Source of the DNA: Neoalteromonas arenosi | Lineage (GTDB): Bacteria > Pseudomonadota > Gammaproteobacteria > Enterobacterales > Alteromonadaceae | Direction of reading: 5' to 3' | DNA length: 64,000 nt | Assembly: GCF_030362855.1 (NCBI RefSeq) | Contig: NZ_JAUCBP010000012.1 | Location: 1-64,000 of the forward strand | Shown here: piece by piece, positions 25,998 through 35,278 of the stretch | Numbering within the stretch: position 1 is the stretch's first letter | How the letters are laid out: the number at the start of each line of letters is the position of its first letter | Notes under the pieces: model-generated | The model's database searches: none | The model's input: only the letters and a program-made list of their open reading frames with translations | What the model was told of the DNA's origin: nothing | Position numbers and translations under genes: made by a program

Positions 25998-26291
25998 AAC
26001 TGTCCCTAACAATGGAATGCATTACTTTATATGTTTAAGCCTAGCGAAAGTTATCCAACTACACCATTAAATTTGCGCAGCGCAATTCAATAGGCTCTCA
26101 GGAAAAGTCAGGTAATTACTTATAGAATCGGTGCTAATGCAAGATTTCTCTTAGAGTAATCAGAAGTTGACAGTAAACCCTCTACAGTTGCATTTTTTCC
26201 CTTTTTTTCTAACCTCATCGGCGGTATCGTGGCGCCTTTTACGATTGTGCGGTTTTCGACCGTTCCTTTTGGCAACCAACATGAGGCGCAT

Positions 26292-29200
26292 ATGCTGTTT
26301 TCAGACCAACTTTGTGCAACCACGCCACTACGTCAGGCAATTCGAGATTACCATCGTATTGACGAAGATAAGGCCATCGACTTTATCTTGCCTGAGGCGG
26401 AAATCAACATGCGGGCACGTAGCCGGGCATGGGAGCGAGCGCGTAAGCTCGTGTTGCGGATCCGCAAGGAGCAAGAAGGTCACGGCGGAGTGGATGCGCT
26501 GTTGAACGAATACTCGCTGTCTAGCAGTGAAGGCGTTGTGCTGATGTGTTTGGCTGAAGCATTACTGCGTGTACCAGACAAGAAAACTCAAGATTCATTA
26601 ATCCGCGATAAGCTTTCCAAGGGACAGTGGGCGCCGCACTTGGGTAACAGCGATTCTATGTTCGTCAACGCATCGAGCTGGGGCTTATTGTTAACTGGCA
26701 ATATGGTCAACTATGCGGATAAATCTAAAAGTGACCAATTCAACTTATTGAAGAAGACGATGGGCCGCATGGGTGAGCCAGTGATCCGTCGCGCGATGAA
26801 TATTGCTATGAAGGTGATGGGTCGCCAGTTTGTGATGGGTGAAACCATTGAGGCGGCATTAAAACGCGCCGTTGAAAAAGAAAAGCAAGGCTATGCGTAT
26901 TCTTACGACATGCTCGGTGAGGGTGCGCGCACTAGCGCCGATGCGGATCGCTACTACGCGGCATACGAGCAGGCTATTCATGCAATCGGTAAGGTGGCAG
27001 CCGAACGCGGTCCGCGTTTGAGCCCTGGTATATCGGTTAAGTTGTCAGCTATTCATCCACGCTATGAACTGACCCACCGCGATCGCGTAATGGCGGAAAT
27101 TCCACCGCGCTTGCTCCAGCTTTGTTTATTGGCCAAACAGTACAATATTGGCCTAACCGTTGATGCCGAAGAGTCTGAGCGGTTAGATATTTCTTTGGAC
27201 ATCATTGAAACGGTATTCCGCAACGATCAGCTCGGTGACTGGACGGGCTTTGGTTTAGCAGTTCAAGCCTATCAAAAGCGTGCGATCCACGTGATTGAGT
27301 GGTTGCGCGACCTTACGTTAACGACTGGGCGTAAAATGATGGTGCGTTTGGTCAAAGGTGCCTACTGGGACAGTGAAATTAAGCTAAGCCAGCAAAATGG
27401 CGTCGAAGATTACCCGGTGTTTACGCGTAAATCATCCACTGACGTGTCCTATCACGCCTGTGCGAACCGCCTGTTGGCCTATCGCGATACAATCTACCCG
27501 CAATTTGCCACACACAATGCCTATACTGCGTCGGTAATCATTGAACTCGCCGGTGGCGACCACTCAGGATTCGAGTTCCAGTGTTTGCACGGCATGGGCG
27601 ATACCCTTTATGACAGTGTCGTTAAAGAGGAAAATATCCAATGCCGTATCTATGCACCTGTGGGCGACCATGAAGACCTACTTGCTTACTTGGTGCGCCG
27701 CTTATTAGAAAACGGTGCCAACTCGTCTTTTGTAAACGCGATTATCGATGAAAGCAAGCCGGTCGAAGCCTTGCTTGAAGATCCTGTTGAGCGCACTCAA
27801 CGCCTTGATGAGCGAGTTAACCCGTCGATATTGATGCCTGATGAACTGTACGCACCGAGTCGTGTTAACTCGCGTGGTATTGATATTAGCGATTTCAATC
27901 AAATGATCCCGCTAAAGCGCGGGGTAGAGCGCTTTACTCAGCAATATACACTAGCAGAAAACGCAGTGCCAGAAGGTGCTGTGGCGGTGCGCAACCCGGC
28001 TAATTTAAGCCATATCGTGGGTTATCACACCTACGACACACCCGAGCAGATGCAAGCCAAGCTCGATAAAGTGGCGCAAGGTTTTGGCCAATGGCATCTA
28101 GAGCCGGTAGAAAAGCGCGCTGAAATACTCAATTTAATTGGCGATGCGTTGGAGCGTCACCGTGATGAACTGGTTGCATTGTGTATTGCTGAAGCAGGCA
28201 AGGTAACCCAAGACGCGATTGATGAAATCCGCGAAGCCGTCGATTTCTGTCGCTATTATGCGGTAGAAATTCAGTCGGTATGTAAAGACGAACGCTTGTT
28301 GTCGCGTGGTGTGGTATTGGCCATCAGTCCATGGAATTTCCCATTGGCGATTTTCTTAGGGCAAGTGGTTGCAGCGCTTGCTACGGGCAATACCGTGATT
28401 GCGAAACCAGCAGAGCAAACCGCAATAATTGCTAAACGTGCAGTGGAAATCATGTACACCGTGGGCTTGCCTGAAGATGCATTGCAGTTAGTGATTGCGA
28501 CCGGTGCCCCAGTGGGTGAAACCTTACTGCCTGATGAACGCATCAATGCAGTAATGTTTACCGGATCTACGCAAACGGCGACATTGATTGCCCGTACGTT
28601 GGCTAAACGCTCGGGTGCACAGGTGCCGTTGATCGCAGAAACGGGTGGTCAGAACTGCATGATTGTTGATTCTACTGCGCTGCCAGAACAAGTCGTTGAT
28701 GATGTTGTGCACAGTGGCTTCCAAAGCGCCGGTCAACGCTGCTCAGCACTGCGCGTAATGTTCGTGCAAGACGAAATCGCTGATGATGTGATAGCCATGC
28801 TCAAAGGCGCATTGCAAGAATTGCACATTGGTGACCCGAGTGATTTGGCCACTGATGTCGGTCCGGTTATCGATAAGAAGGCACTGGCCAACCTAACTGC
28901 GCACACTGAAAAAATGCAAGGTGCAGCGACTTTGCTGTACCAATCAGAACTGACGCCTGAGCAAGTTGAACAGGGCTACTTCTTCCCGCCGACCTTGTAC
29001 CAAATTGACGGTTTACATGTGCTCGAAAAAGAAGTCTTTGGTCCATGTGTGCACGTGGTGCGTTACAAGGCGAATCAACTCGACAATGTGCTCGAACAAA
29101 TCAATAGCTTGGGCTACGGCTTGACGATGGGGATTCATTCACGCATTGAAGAGCGCGCCAACGATATCGCCAATCGCGCAAAAGTTGGCAACGTGTATAT

Positions 29201-30089
29201 CAATCGCAATATGATCGGCGCTATCGTCGGCGTGCAGCCTTTTGGTGGTCGCGGGCTATCGGGCACGGGGCCGAAGGCAGGTGGTCCCAACTATTTACCG
29301 CGCTTAATGCTTGAACGTCAAACGCCGGCAGAAATCTGGTATGCCTCAGACAGTGGCAAAATCGATTTCGGCTCAGAAGATGATCATTACACTGCAGTTG
29401 AAGAGTGGATGAGTAACGCCGCCAAGGCCGATGAAACTTGGCGCAATATGTCACTAAATGATCGCTTGTCATTGTTGCGTCAAATGTTAGCCCAGTTGGC
29501 GGCTGATGATGTCAGTAATCGCTATCTGGATGACTTGGACACTACGTTAGCTAGTGCGCGCCGTCAGTTGACGCAAATTGAACGGATGCTGAAGAAAAAC
29601 ACGCAGCTGCCCGGACCAACGGGTGAGTACAATGAGCTGCGTTTAGAGCCGCGCGGGGTTATCTTAGGTTATGGCGATACCAGTGTGACCTTCGAGTACT
29701 GGGTATTGTCTTTGGTCACAGCGTTGGCAACAGGTAATACTATGGTGGCGGTAGTTTCAGATGCGTTTTATGCAGAAATTGAAGCCATTCGCGGTTACTT
29801 GATTGAAGCGGGCGTGCCGGCCAATGTGTTGCAAATCGCGCGTACCCAACATTTGACTCAACTGTTGGGGCATCCATCACTGAATGCCGTTGTGGTCGAT
29901 AGTAATAATGCGCACAATGAGTTCTTCTGTGCGCAATTGGCGAAACGCGAAGGACCGATACTACCGGTGATCACGTCTGAATATATGGATAACTTGATCA
30001 TCCGCCTGATGACTGAAAAGACCATCAGTATTGATACCACTGCCTCAGGCGGAAATACGTCATTGATGACACTAGTGGATGATGATTAA
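26292..30089 (+). CDS. putA: Bifunctional proline dehydrogenase / P5C dehydrogenase PutA
   Basis: Oxidises proline to glutamate in two steps. FAD-dependent proline dehydrogenase barrel (about residues 170-480, RLVKGAYWDSEIK), then the NAD-dependent aldehyde dehydrogenase with ISPWNFPLAIFLGQ, ETGGQN and the catalytic Cys in SAGQRCSALR, and a C-terminal ALDH-like domain. 1265 aa. The N-terminal ribbon-helix-helix DNA-binding domain of E. coli PutA is absent, so this form should not repress its own gene. ATG at 26292 has GAGG upstream; an earlier in-frame start lacks one. Confidence 0.97.
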   Translation: MLFSDQLCATTPLRQAIRDYHRIDEDKAIDFILPEAEINMRARSRAWERARKLVLRIRKEQEGHGGVDALLNEYSLSSSEGVVLMCLAEALLRVPDKKTQDSLIRDKLSKGQWAPHLGNSDSMFVNASSWGLLLTGNMVNYADKSKSDQFNLLKKTMGRMGEPVIRRAMNIAMKVMGRQFVMGETIEAALKRAVEKEKQGYAYSYDMLGEGARTSADADRYYAAYEQAIHAIGKVAAERGPRLSPGISVKLSAIHPRYELTHRDRVMAEIPPRLLQLCLLAKQYNIGLTVDAEESERLDISLDIIETVFRNDQLGDWTGFGLAVQAYQKRAIHVIEWLRDLTLTTGRKMMVRLVKGAYWDSEIKLSQQNGVEDYPVFTRKSSTDVSYHACANRLLAYRDTIYPQFATHNAYTASVIIELAGGDHSGFEFQCLHGMGDTLYDSVVKEENIQCRIYAPVGDHEDLLAYLVRRLLENGANSSFVNAIIDESKPVEALLEDPVERTQRLDERVNPSILMPDELYAPSRVNSRGIDISDFNQMIPLKRGVERFTQQYTLAENAVPEGAVAVRNPANLSHIVGYHTYDTPEQMQAKLDKVAQGFGQWHLEPVEKRAEILNLIGDALERHRDELVALCIAEAGKVTQDAIDEIREAVDFCRYYAVEIQSVCKDERLLSRGVVLAISPWNFPLAIFLGQVVAALATGNTVIAKPAEQTAIIAKRAVEIMYTVGLPEDALQLVIATGAPVGETLLPDERINAVMFTGSTQTATLIARTLAKRSGAQVPLIAETGGQNCMIVDSTALPEQVVDDVVHSGFQSAGQRCSALRVMFVQDEIADDVIAMLKGALQELHIGDPSDLATDVGPVIDKKALANLTAHTEKMQGAATLLYQSELTPEQVEQGYFFPPTLYQIDGLHVLEKEVFGPCVHVVRYKANQLDNVLEQINSLGYGLTMGIHSRIEERANDIANRAKVGNVYINRNMIGAIVGVQPFGGRGLSGTGPKAGGPNYLPRLMLERQTPAEIWYASDSGKIDFGSEDDHYTAVEEWMSNAAKADETWRNMSLNDRLSLLRQMLAQLAADDVSNRYLDDLDTTLASARRQLTQIERMLKKNTQLPGPTGEYNELRLEPRGVILGYGDTSVTFEYWVLSLVTALATGNTMVAVVSDAFYAEIEAIRGYLIEAGVPANVLQIARTQHLTQLLGHPSLNAVVVDSNNAHNEFFCAQLAKREGPILPVITSEYMDNLIIRLMTEKTISIDTTASGGNTSLMTLVDDD

Positions 30090-30683
30090 TTACATCCACT
30101 GGTCGTTGCGACGACGTTTTTTGGGTAAGTAGGTAATTAGAATACCCAGCAAGATAGATACCGCGGCGACAATACCGCCGCGGGTAAACCATTCCATCAT
30201 CGCCGATTGATCGGCTTCGTCTACGCGTTGCTGTAAATCAGAGGCCAACAGCACGCTTTCTTCAAGCTCTGTGGCCAAGCGCTGATTTTGTTGGGTCAAT
30301 GTGGTGTTATCATTGCGCAGGCGCTGGTGACTCTCTTGTAACGCGCTCAGCTGTTGAGTGAGCTCTGTAACCTGTTGTTGCAACGCGGGTACCTGTTCTC
30401 GAAGCGTGCCGGTGGTTGAGATATACTGCGCTTCAATCCATCCCTCGCGACCTTCCGGGTCGGTCATCTGAACAAACTCTGGCTCACCTTGGCGGTCAGT
30501 TATTTCAATGGCTGTGCCGGCTTGAATCGAGCCGATAATACGGTAGTTTCGACTGGGCCCCGTGTGAATAAAAACAGTCAAATTATCGCTGACATGAGCA
30601 CCTTCAGTTTGTGCCTGTAGCTGCCCACCACCAAGCATCAGTAGGACAGTAACTACTGCTGTGGCTAAAAACTTAGATTGCAT
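30090..30683 (-). CDS. SH3-domain protein, YgiM/TIGR04211 type
   Basis: Signal peptide (about 1-24, ending LQAQ), bacterial SH3 domain (about 27-90, VFIHTGPSRNYRIIGSI and EGWIEAQYIS), a coiled coil (about 95-160) and a C-terminal membrane helix (about 170-188) with basic tail KKRRRND. This order is that of E. coli YgiM and TIGR04211 proteins. The frame is open far upstream but the ATG at 30683 starts the signal peptide. Convergent with putA, divergent from the ygiF-like gene, as in E. coli. Confidence 0.9.
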   Translation of the reverse strand: MQSKFLATAVVTVLLMLGGGQLQAQTEGAHVSDNLTVFIHTGPSRNYRIIGSIQAGTAIEITDRQGEPEFVQMTDPEGREGWIEAQYISTTGTLREQVPALQQQVTELTQQLSALQESHQRLRNDNTTLTQQNQRLATELEESVLLASDLQQRVDEADQSAMMEWFTRGGIVAAVSILLGILITYLPKKRRRNDQWM

Positions 30684-30809
30684 AAAATCTCTGGCGTTGT
30701 ACGCATTTTCCTTCAATGTCTCTGATGGTATTCGATGGCGAAGCGATTGCCAAGTGCAAGGGGCCAGAGTATGGTTATGCGCGAGACTATTTTGTAGAAA
30801 AGGACAGTT

Positions 30810-32327
30810 GTGAATAACGAACTGGAAATGAAGTTTGTCATCAATGGCGAAGGGCATAGTGCATTTAAGGAGTTGTTGCCTAAAATCGCAAACCTGCTCG
30901 GAGAAGAGGGCAATATTGATGTCGATTATCAGCGCAAACAACTGACTAACCAGTACTTTGATACAGAAGATTTTTTCTTTTCCAAGCACAAGTTCGGCTT
31001 TCGCGTGCGCGGCTGTAATGGCGAGTTTGAGCAAACCTTAAAGACTCAAGGGCTCACGGTTGGCGGTTTGCATCAGCGCGGCGAATACAATGTACCGATA
31101 GAAGGCGCACAACCCGACTTGACCCTTTTTGACACTGTGTCTTGGCCTGATAATGAACGCAGTGATGCACTGAATAGTCGACTAGTTGAGCGCTTTGCGA
31201 CAAATTTTCAGCGTGACCAATATCAGCTCACTATCGGCGATGACGTGTTAGAAGTAGTATTTGATAAAGGTGAAGTCATTACCGACAACGATTCAATGCC
31301 CATAGACGAAGTGGAAATTGAGTTAAAGCACGGCGATGTCAAACGCGTGTTCCAGTTAGCACGCATTCTGAACCAACACTTATCGCTGCGTTTGAGCGAT
31401 ACCACTAAAGCTGCGATGGGATACACCTTGATGGGTGAAGCGCGTTGGACGCGTAAGCCGCTGCCTGAATACTTACCACTGCAGGCCCACTGCACGACGG
31501 AAGATGCATTTTGTGCCGCCGTCGCCTGTGCAGTAAGTCACTGGCAGCATCACGAGCAGGTGTATATGGCGACTAATGGCCTGAAGTATCTTGATCAAGT
31601 TAATGAAGGCTTGTATTTGCTCATGCAAAGCGTGTCGTTGTATTTACCTGTGTTGCAGTGTGGACCATTGCTGAACTTACATAAACGGTTAATCAGCTAT
31701 TCGCGCAAATGGTTATGGTTAACAGAATTGCACAATATCCGTTTTCTTCGCGCTAAACGGGGACCTTTTAGCCACTATTTAAATGAGCACGACTCCCTGA
31801 TGAGCTATTTGCAGGGCCGTAAAATGGGGTTGTTGCAAGGGCGCTCACCAGAGGCGCTGTTTTTCGATAGCGAAGCCAATGAAATCAAAATCTTGACCAG
31901 TGAAATTATTTATTTCAAGCCTTGGCGAGCTGAAGCTCACGGCGCTGAAAAGCCCGTTTTAGAACACGCCAAAGGCTGGTTGTCACAAGGTTGGCAAAAT
32001 GCCATGCAGAGTCTTGCGCAACCAGAGCCGCTGACTCAAACCCATTACATTGCCACTGAAAACATCTTGCGCCAGGCCTTAACTCATGGCTTTTTACTGG
32101 CCGAGTTGTTTAGCGATCAACGTGGGGAATTCCGAGCACCTTGGCTAGATATTCTGATCGGTGTAGAGGAATTAAAAGCGCTAATAACACTGAAAAAGTT
32201 ACTCACTGATGCGGAATTTGATGAAGACACTGAACTTAAGAGCTGGACCGCCGATAAACTTAAGAGTCTATTGCACGTAATCGAGCGTACCCGCGGGGTT
32301 GCTATACAACTGGAAGCTTATTGGTAA
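30810..32327 (+). CDS. Inorganic triphosphatase, CYTH-CHAD protein (YgiF-like)
   Basis: N-terminal CYTH domain with the ExExK motif ELEMK (residues 4-8), the paired strands KFGFRVRG and FEQTLKTQG, and EVEIELKHGD, followed by a helical CHAD-like region (about 225-505). Family members hydrolyse tripolyphosphate. At 505 aa it is longer than E. coli YgiF. GTG start with AGGACAGTT before it. Paired with a YgiM-like gene. Confidence 0.9.
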   Translation: MNNELEMKFVINGEGHSAFKELLPKIANLLGEEGNIDVDYQRKQLTNQYFDTEDFFFSKHKFGFRVRGCNGEFEQTLKTQGLTVGGLHQRGEYNVPIEGAQPDLTLFDTVSWPDNERSDALNSRLVERFATNFQRDQYQLTIGDDVLEVVFDKGEVITDNDSMPIDEVEIELKHGDVKRVFQLARILNQHLSLRLSDTTKAAMGYTLMGEARWTRKPLPEYLPLQAHCTTEDAFCAAVACAVSHWQHHEQVYMATNGLKYLDQVNEGLYLLMQSVSLYLPVLQCGPLLNLHKRLISYSRKWLWLTELHNIRFLRAKRGPFSHYLNEHDSLMSYLQGRKMGLLQGRSPEALFFDSEANEIKILTSEIIYFKPWRAEAHGAEKPVLEHAKGWLSQGWQNAMQSLAQPEPLTQTHYIATENILRQALTHGFLLAELFSDQRGEFRAPWLDILIGVEELKALITLKKLLTDAEFDEDTELKSWTADKLKSLLHVIERTRGVAIQLEAYW

Positions 32328-32331
32328 ACAC

Positions 32332-33513
32332 ATGGCAGAATTGCTGGAATTTATCACCTTTATACTATTCGGCCTTTGGGCCGCATTAATGGTATTTGCA
32401 TGGGTGCGATTTGAGCGTCTGCCGCATGGTAAGTTGTTATACATTTTTGCTTGGTGCTGGCCGTTTATGCTGTTTGAGGACTTGCTTCGGTTAACCGGTA
32501 ATATCCCTTGGCTTACACCTCTCGTTGGCGCCTTCTATTTTGTCCCAGTATTACTGATGGTCGGCATTGTGCTGATGGTCTATCCGCGCTTAATGGCTAA
32601 ACCACTGCGTTGGCGCAGCGCCATGTGGGCTGGCGTCGGGATTATTGTTGTCTGCCAGATCCCAATACTGATTTTATCAAATAGTGATAAATTACTGTTA
32701 CTGACCCAACAGCCCAATGGCCAACCGTTAGCAAACTTGCCAATCTATTTGGCTTATTGGTTATCCGGCTTATTTATTCTTGCAATGGGGGTTAAGTTGG
32801 TCGAAGTCATGCAGGTCTACCAGCGCACATTATCCGAGCAAGTCGTCGATGTCAGTTATTATCAAGTCCCGGCGATAGTCGGCCTCACCGCGACGCTGGT
32901 AGGAATAGGATTTGCGGCTATTATCCTGACGACTATCGTCGCGTTTGACTTTATCCAATTTGGCTACTGGCAAACTACCATTCACTTTAGTTATGCGGCA
33001 GTGTTCCTACTGGTGCTCATTTTACTCCTGGAAAAGCGTCGTTATTCGCCAATGCCATTTGATTTAGAGCGTCTGGACAGTCGACAAGGGGATGAGCGAA
33101 TTTTACGTGAAGTATTAGCTCGCGCCGAGAAAACCATGATTGACCGCAAGGCTTATAAAGTCATCGGTTTGCGGATCAAGCAATTGGCAGATGCTGCCGA
33201 GGTCGATCCGACTAATTTAGCCGTGGCTTCACATCGCTTGCTGAATCGCAATTTCAGGGCATTTGTTTATCACTACCGTCTTGAGTATGCCAAAAAAGTA
33301 CTGATGCGCAGTGATACTAAGGTGTCTTCAGTGGCTCGCCGCCTGGGGTTCCACTCGGAGAAGTTCTTAAGCGATATGTTTGTTAAGTATATTGAAGTTA
33401 TGGGAGTAAAAAACAGCAGTGAGTTTGACGACCCACTTGATGGTCCCTTGGACAACCCATTTACCGACCCAACACCTAACATTAGAGCACCAGATACCGC
33501 CGCAAAAGAATAA
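32332..33513 (+). CDS. Membrane-bound AraC-family regulator (seven helices plus HTH)
   Basis: Seven likely membrane helices in residues 1-235, then a C-terminal AraC-type double helix-turn-helix (about 255-345; IKQLADAAEVDPTNLAVAS, then VSSVARRLGFHSEKFLSDMF). The membrane part probably senses a signal and the C-terminal domain contacts DNA. ATG at 32332; the open frame before it overlaps the CYTH gene. No adjacent target gene is evident. The tail is Pro/Asp-rich. Function inferred from domains only. Confidence 0.85.
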   Translation: MAELLEFITFILFGLWAALMVFAWVRFERLPHGKLLYIFAWCWPFMLFEDLLRLTGNIPWLTPLVGAFYFVPVLLMVGIVLMVYPRLMAKPLRWRSAMWAGVGIIVVCQIPILILSNSDKLLLLTQQPNGQPLANLPIYLAYWLSGLFILAMGVKLVEVMQVYQRTLSEQVVDVSYYQVPAIVGLTATLVGIGFAAIILTTIVAFDFIQFGYWQTTIHFSYAAVFLLVLILLLEKRRYSPMPFDLERLDSRQGDERILREVLARAEKTMIDRKAYKVIGLRIKQLADAAEVDPTNLAVASHRLLNRNFRAFVYHYRLEYAKKVLMRSDTKVSSVARRLGFHSEKFLSDMFVKYIEVMGVKNSSEFDDPLDGPLDNPFTDPTPNIRAPDTAAKE

Positions 33514-33553
33514 CGGGAACGCGCCTGTTAGTATTCAAAGAGATTAATTGGCA

Positions 33554-33799
33554 CTAGCTGTGCAATCGAGTGTATTTCTCGGCGAGTTGATCGAGCGTTT
33601 CGGCATGTGCCGGATCTGATTCGATACAATCCACTGGACACACTTTAACGCAACTTGGCGCATCGTAATGACCCACACATTCGGTGCAACGGTCAGCATC
33701 AATAGTGTAAATTTCCTCACCCATTTCTATCGCTTCATTGGGGCATTCGACGGGACACAAATCGCAGTTGATACAATCTTCTGTAATTAACAGAGCCAT
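33554..33799 (-). CDS. YfhL-like 2[4Fe-4S] ferredoxin
   Basis: Two 4Fe-4S motifs, CINCDLCPVECP (near residue 9) and CTECVGHYDAPSCVKVCP, the second with the longer spacing seen in YfhL/Alvin-type ferredoxins, followed by an acidic C-terminal helix. 81 aa. GGAGA lies six bases before the ATG at 33799. A single gene in this position. Confidence 0.93.
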   Translation of the reverse strand: MALLITEDCINCDLCPVECPNEAIEMGEEIYTIDADRCTECVGHYDAPSCVKVCPVDCIESDPAHAETLDQLAEKYTRLHS

Positions 33800-33901
33800 T
33801 GCTAATCTCCACGGTAAATCAATCATTAATGCCATAAGAGTAGTTGCATAGCGCTACTGGGGTTTTGATATGTATCAATTAACGCACACAAGAGCACAGT
33901 G

Positions 33902-34582
33902 TTAAGCGCTGCCGAAGTGATTGTCGAGGATCTGCTGGGTAAAGCTTTTGCGCAAATAAAAACCACGCGGTCGCGTTTTAATTAAACGTCCATCTGCGCC
34001 AATCGCGTCAGTGACCTTGCTGCCATCAGCGGCTTTGGGACGTAGCTGCAGGTATTGACCGTGGCGCGCAGTTATTTGTTCGATTTCGCCCAAACTAATG
34101 CGCTCCATCAGTTCTTCCCAATCAGCGCGAAGTTGTGCCAATTGTTCATCACTGGGTTGCCACAGTATAGGTGTGCCTATCTGACGCTGTGCAGGGGGAA
34201 TTTCACGCTCGCCATCAATGGGGATCCACAGTACACAGTGCAGCTTATTGCGCACGTTACTCGCTTCCCAGTCGATGCGTTCCTGACCCAGTAACGGCGC
34301 GTAACATACATAGGTTGTTTCACTGGGGGTACCTGTCGCACTGAGTGGCAGGGTTTTTAGTTCTACCCCTAATTCAGGAAAATCCTGTTCGGGCTTTGAG
34401 CCAGCGCTGGCACCCAGCCATAATTCTAGCAATTGACCGCTAAAGCCTTTTTGACGACGAAAATCGCTGGGCATTTCAATTCCTGCCAGCGCGGCTAGGT
34501 CGCCAAGTGACAGGCCTGCCAGCTGATTAGCCCGTTGCCATAATTCTTCAATAGATTGCGGTGGTGTACTCGCAGGTTGCAT
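33902..34582 (-). CDS. mutH: DNA mismatch repair endonuclease MutH
   Basis: Nicks the unmethylated strand at hemimethylated GATC sites after MutS/MutL activation. Catalytic Asp67, Glu74 and Lys76 in EQDFPELGVELKTL match E. coli Asp70, Glu77 and Lys79. 226 aa. Its presence implies Dam methylation in the host. Divergent from rppH, the order seen in many gammaproteobacteria. Confidence 0.97.
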   Translation of the reverse strand: MQPASTPPQSIEELWQRANQLAGLSLGDLAALAGIEMPSDFRRQKGFSGQLLELWLGASAGSKPEQDFPELGVELKTLPLSATGTPSETTYVCYAPLLGQERIDWEASNVRNKLHCVLWIPIDGEREIPPAQRQIGTPILWQPSDEQLAQLRADWEELMERISLGEIEQITARHGQYLQLRPKAADGSKVTDAIGADGRLIKTRPRGFYLRKSFTQQILDNHFGSA

Positions 34583-34689
34583 AAAACTACATTGACCAGA
34601 ATAACTAATTGCCGCTAATGCTATGCAATTAGTCTCGTTTATGGAAGAATGATTTCATTGATAATTTACACACGCACTTTGGAGTATCC

Positions 34690-35217
34690 GTGATAGATGC
34701 AGACGGATTCCGTGCGAATGTTGGTATCGTTATTTGCAATCGCAATGGCCAAGTTTTTTGGGCTAGACGATACGGGCAGCATTCTTGGCAATTTCCGCAA
34801 GGCGGAATAGACGACGGCGAAACACCTGAACAAGCTATGTTTCGCGAACTGTACGAAGAAGTTGGGTTAAAACAACAAGATGTTGAAATTCTGGCTTCAA
34901 CGCGTAACTGGGTTCGCTACAAGCTTCCGAAACGACTGATTAGACAAGGTTCTAATCCGGTTTGTATTGGCCAAAAACAAAAGTGGTTTTTGTTGCAGCT
35001 GCGCTGTGACGAAGGTGACGTTGATGTATTGAAAACAGGTCATCCAGAGTTTGATGACTGGCGCTGGGTGAGTTATTGGTATCCGGTTCGCAATGTTGTG
35101 TCTTTTAAACGCGATGTTTACCGTCGGGTGATGAAGGAGTTTGCGCACGTGGCAATGCCTGTAAATAACAAGCAGAATTTCAACCAACAACGCCGCCGCC
35201 GACAACGTCGCAACTGA
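34690..35217 (+). CDS. rppH: RNA pyrophosphohydrolase RppH
   Basis: Nudix hydrolase that converts the 5' triphosphate of mRNA to monophosphate and triggers RNase E decay. [17 protein letters not shown], and Nudix box from Gly38 to Leu60 ([18 protein letters not shown]). Basic C-terminal tail (QRRRRQRRN). GTG start, GGAG upstream. 175 aa. Followed by ptsP as in E. coli. Confidence 0.97.
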   Translation: MIDADGFRANVGIVICNRNGQVFWARRYGQHSWQFPQGGIDDGETPEQAMFRELYEEVGLKQQDVEILASTRNWVRYKLPKRLIRQGSNPVCIGQKQKWFLLQLRCDEGDVDVLKTGHPEFDDWRWVSYWYPVRNVVSFKRDVYRRVMKEFAHVAMPVNNKQNFNQQRRRRQRRN

Positions 35218-35278
35218 TCTAAACTTCGGTGTGGTTCGCGCTTGTTTGAGCGCGACTGCGCATCCAACACGGGACCTT

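Noticed and set aside
26160-26200. TTGACA before putA as a -35 box
   Set aside because: No acceptable -10 hexamer lies 16-18 bp downstream.
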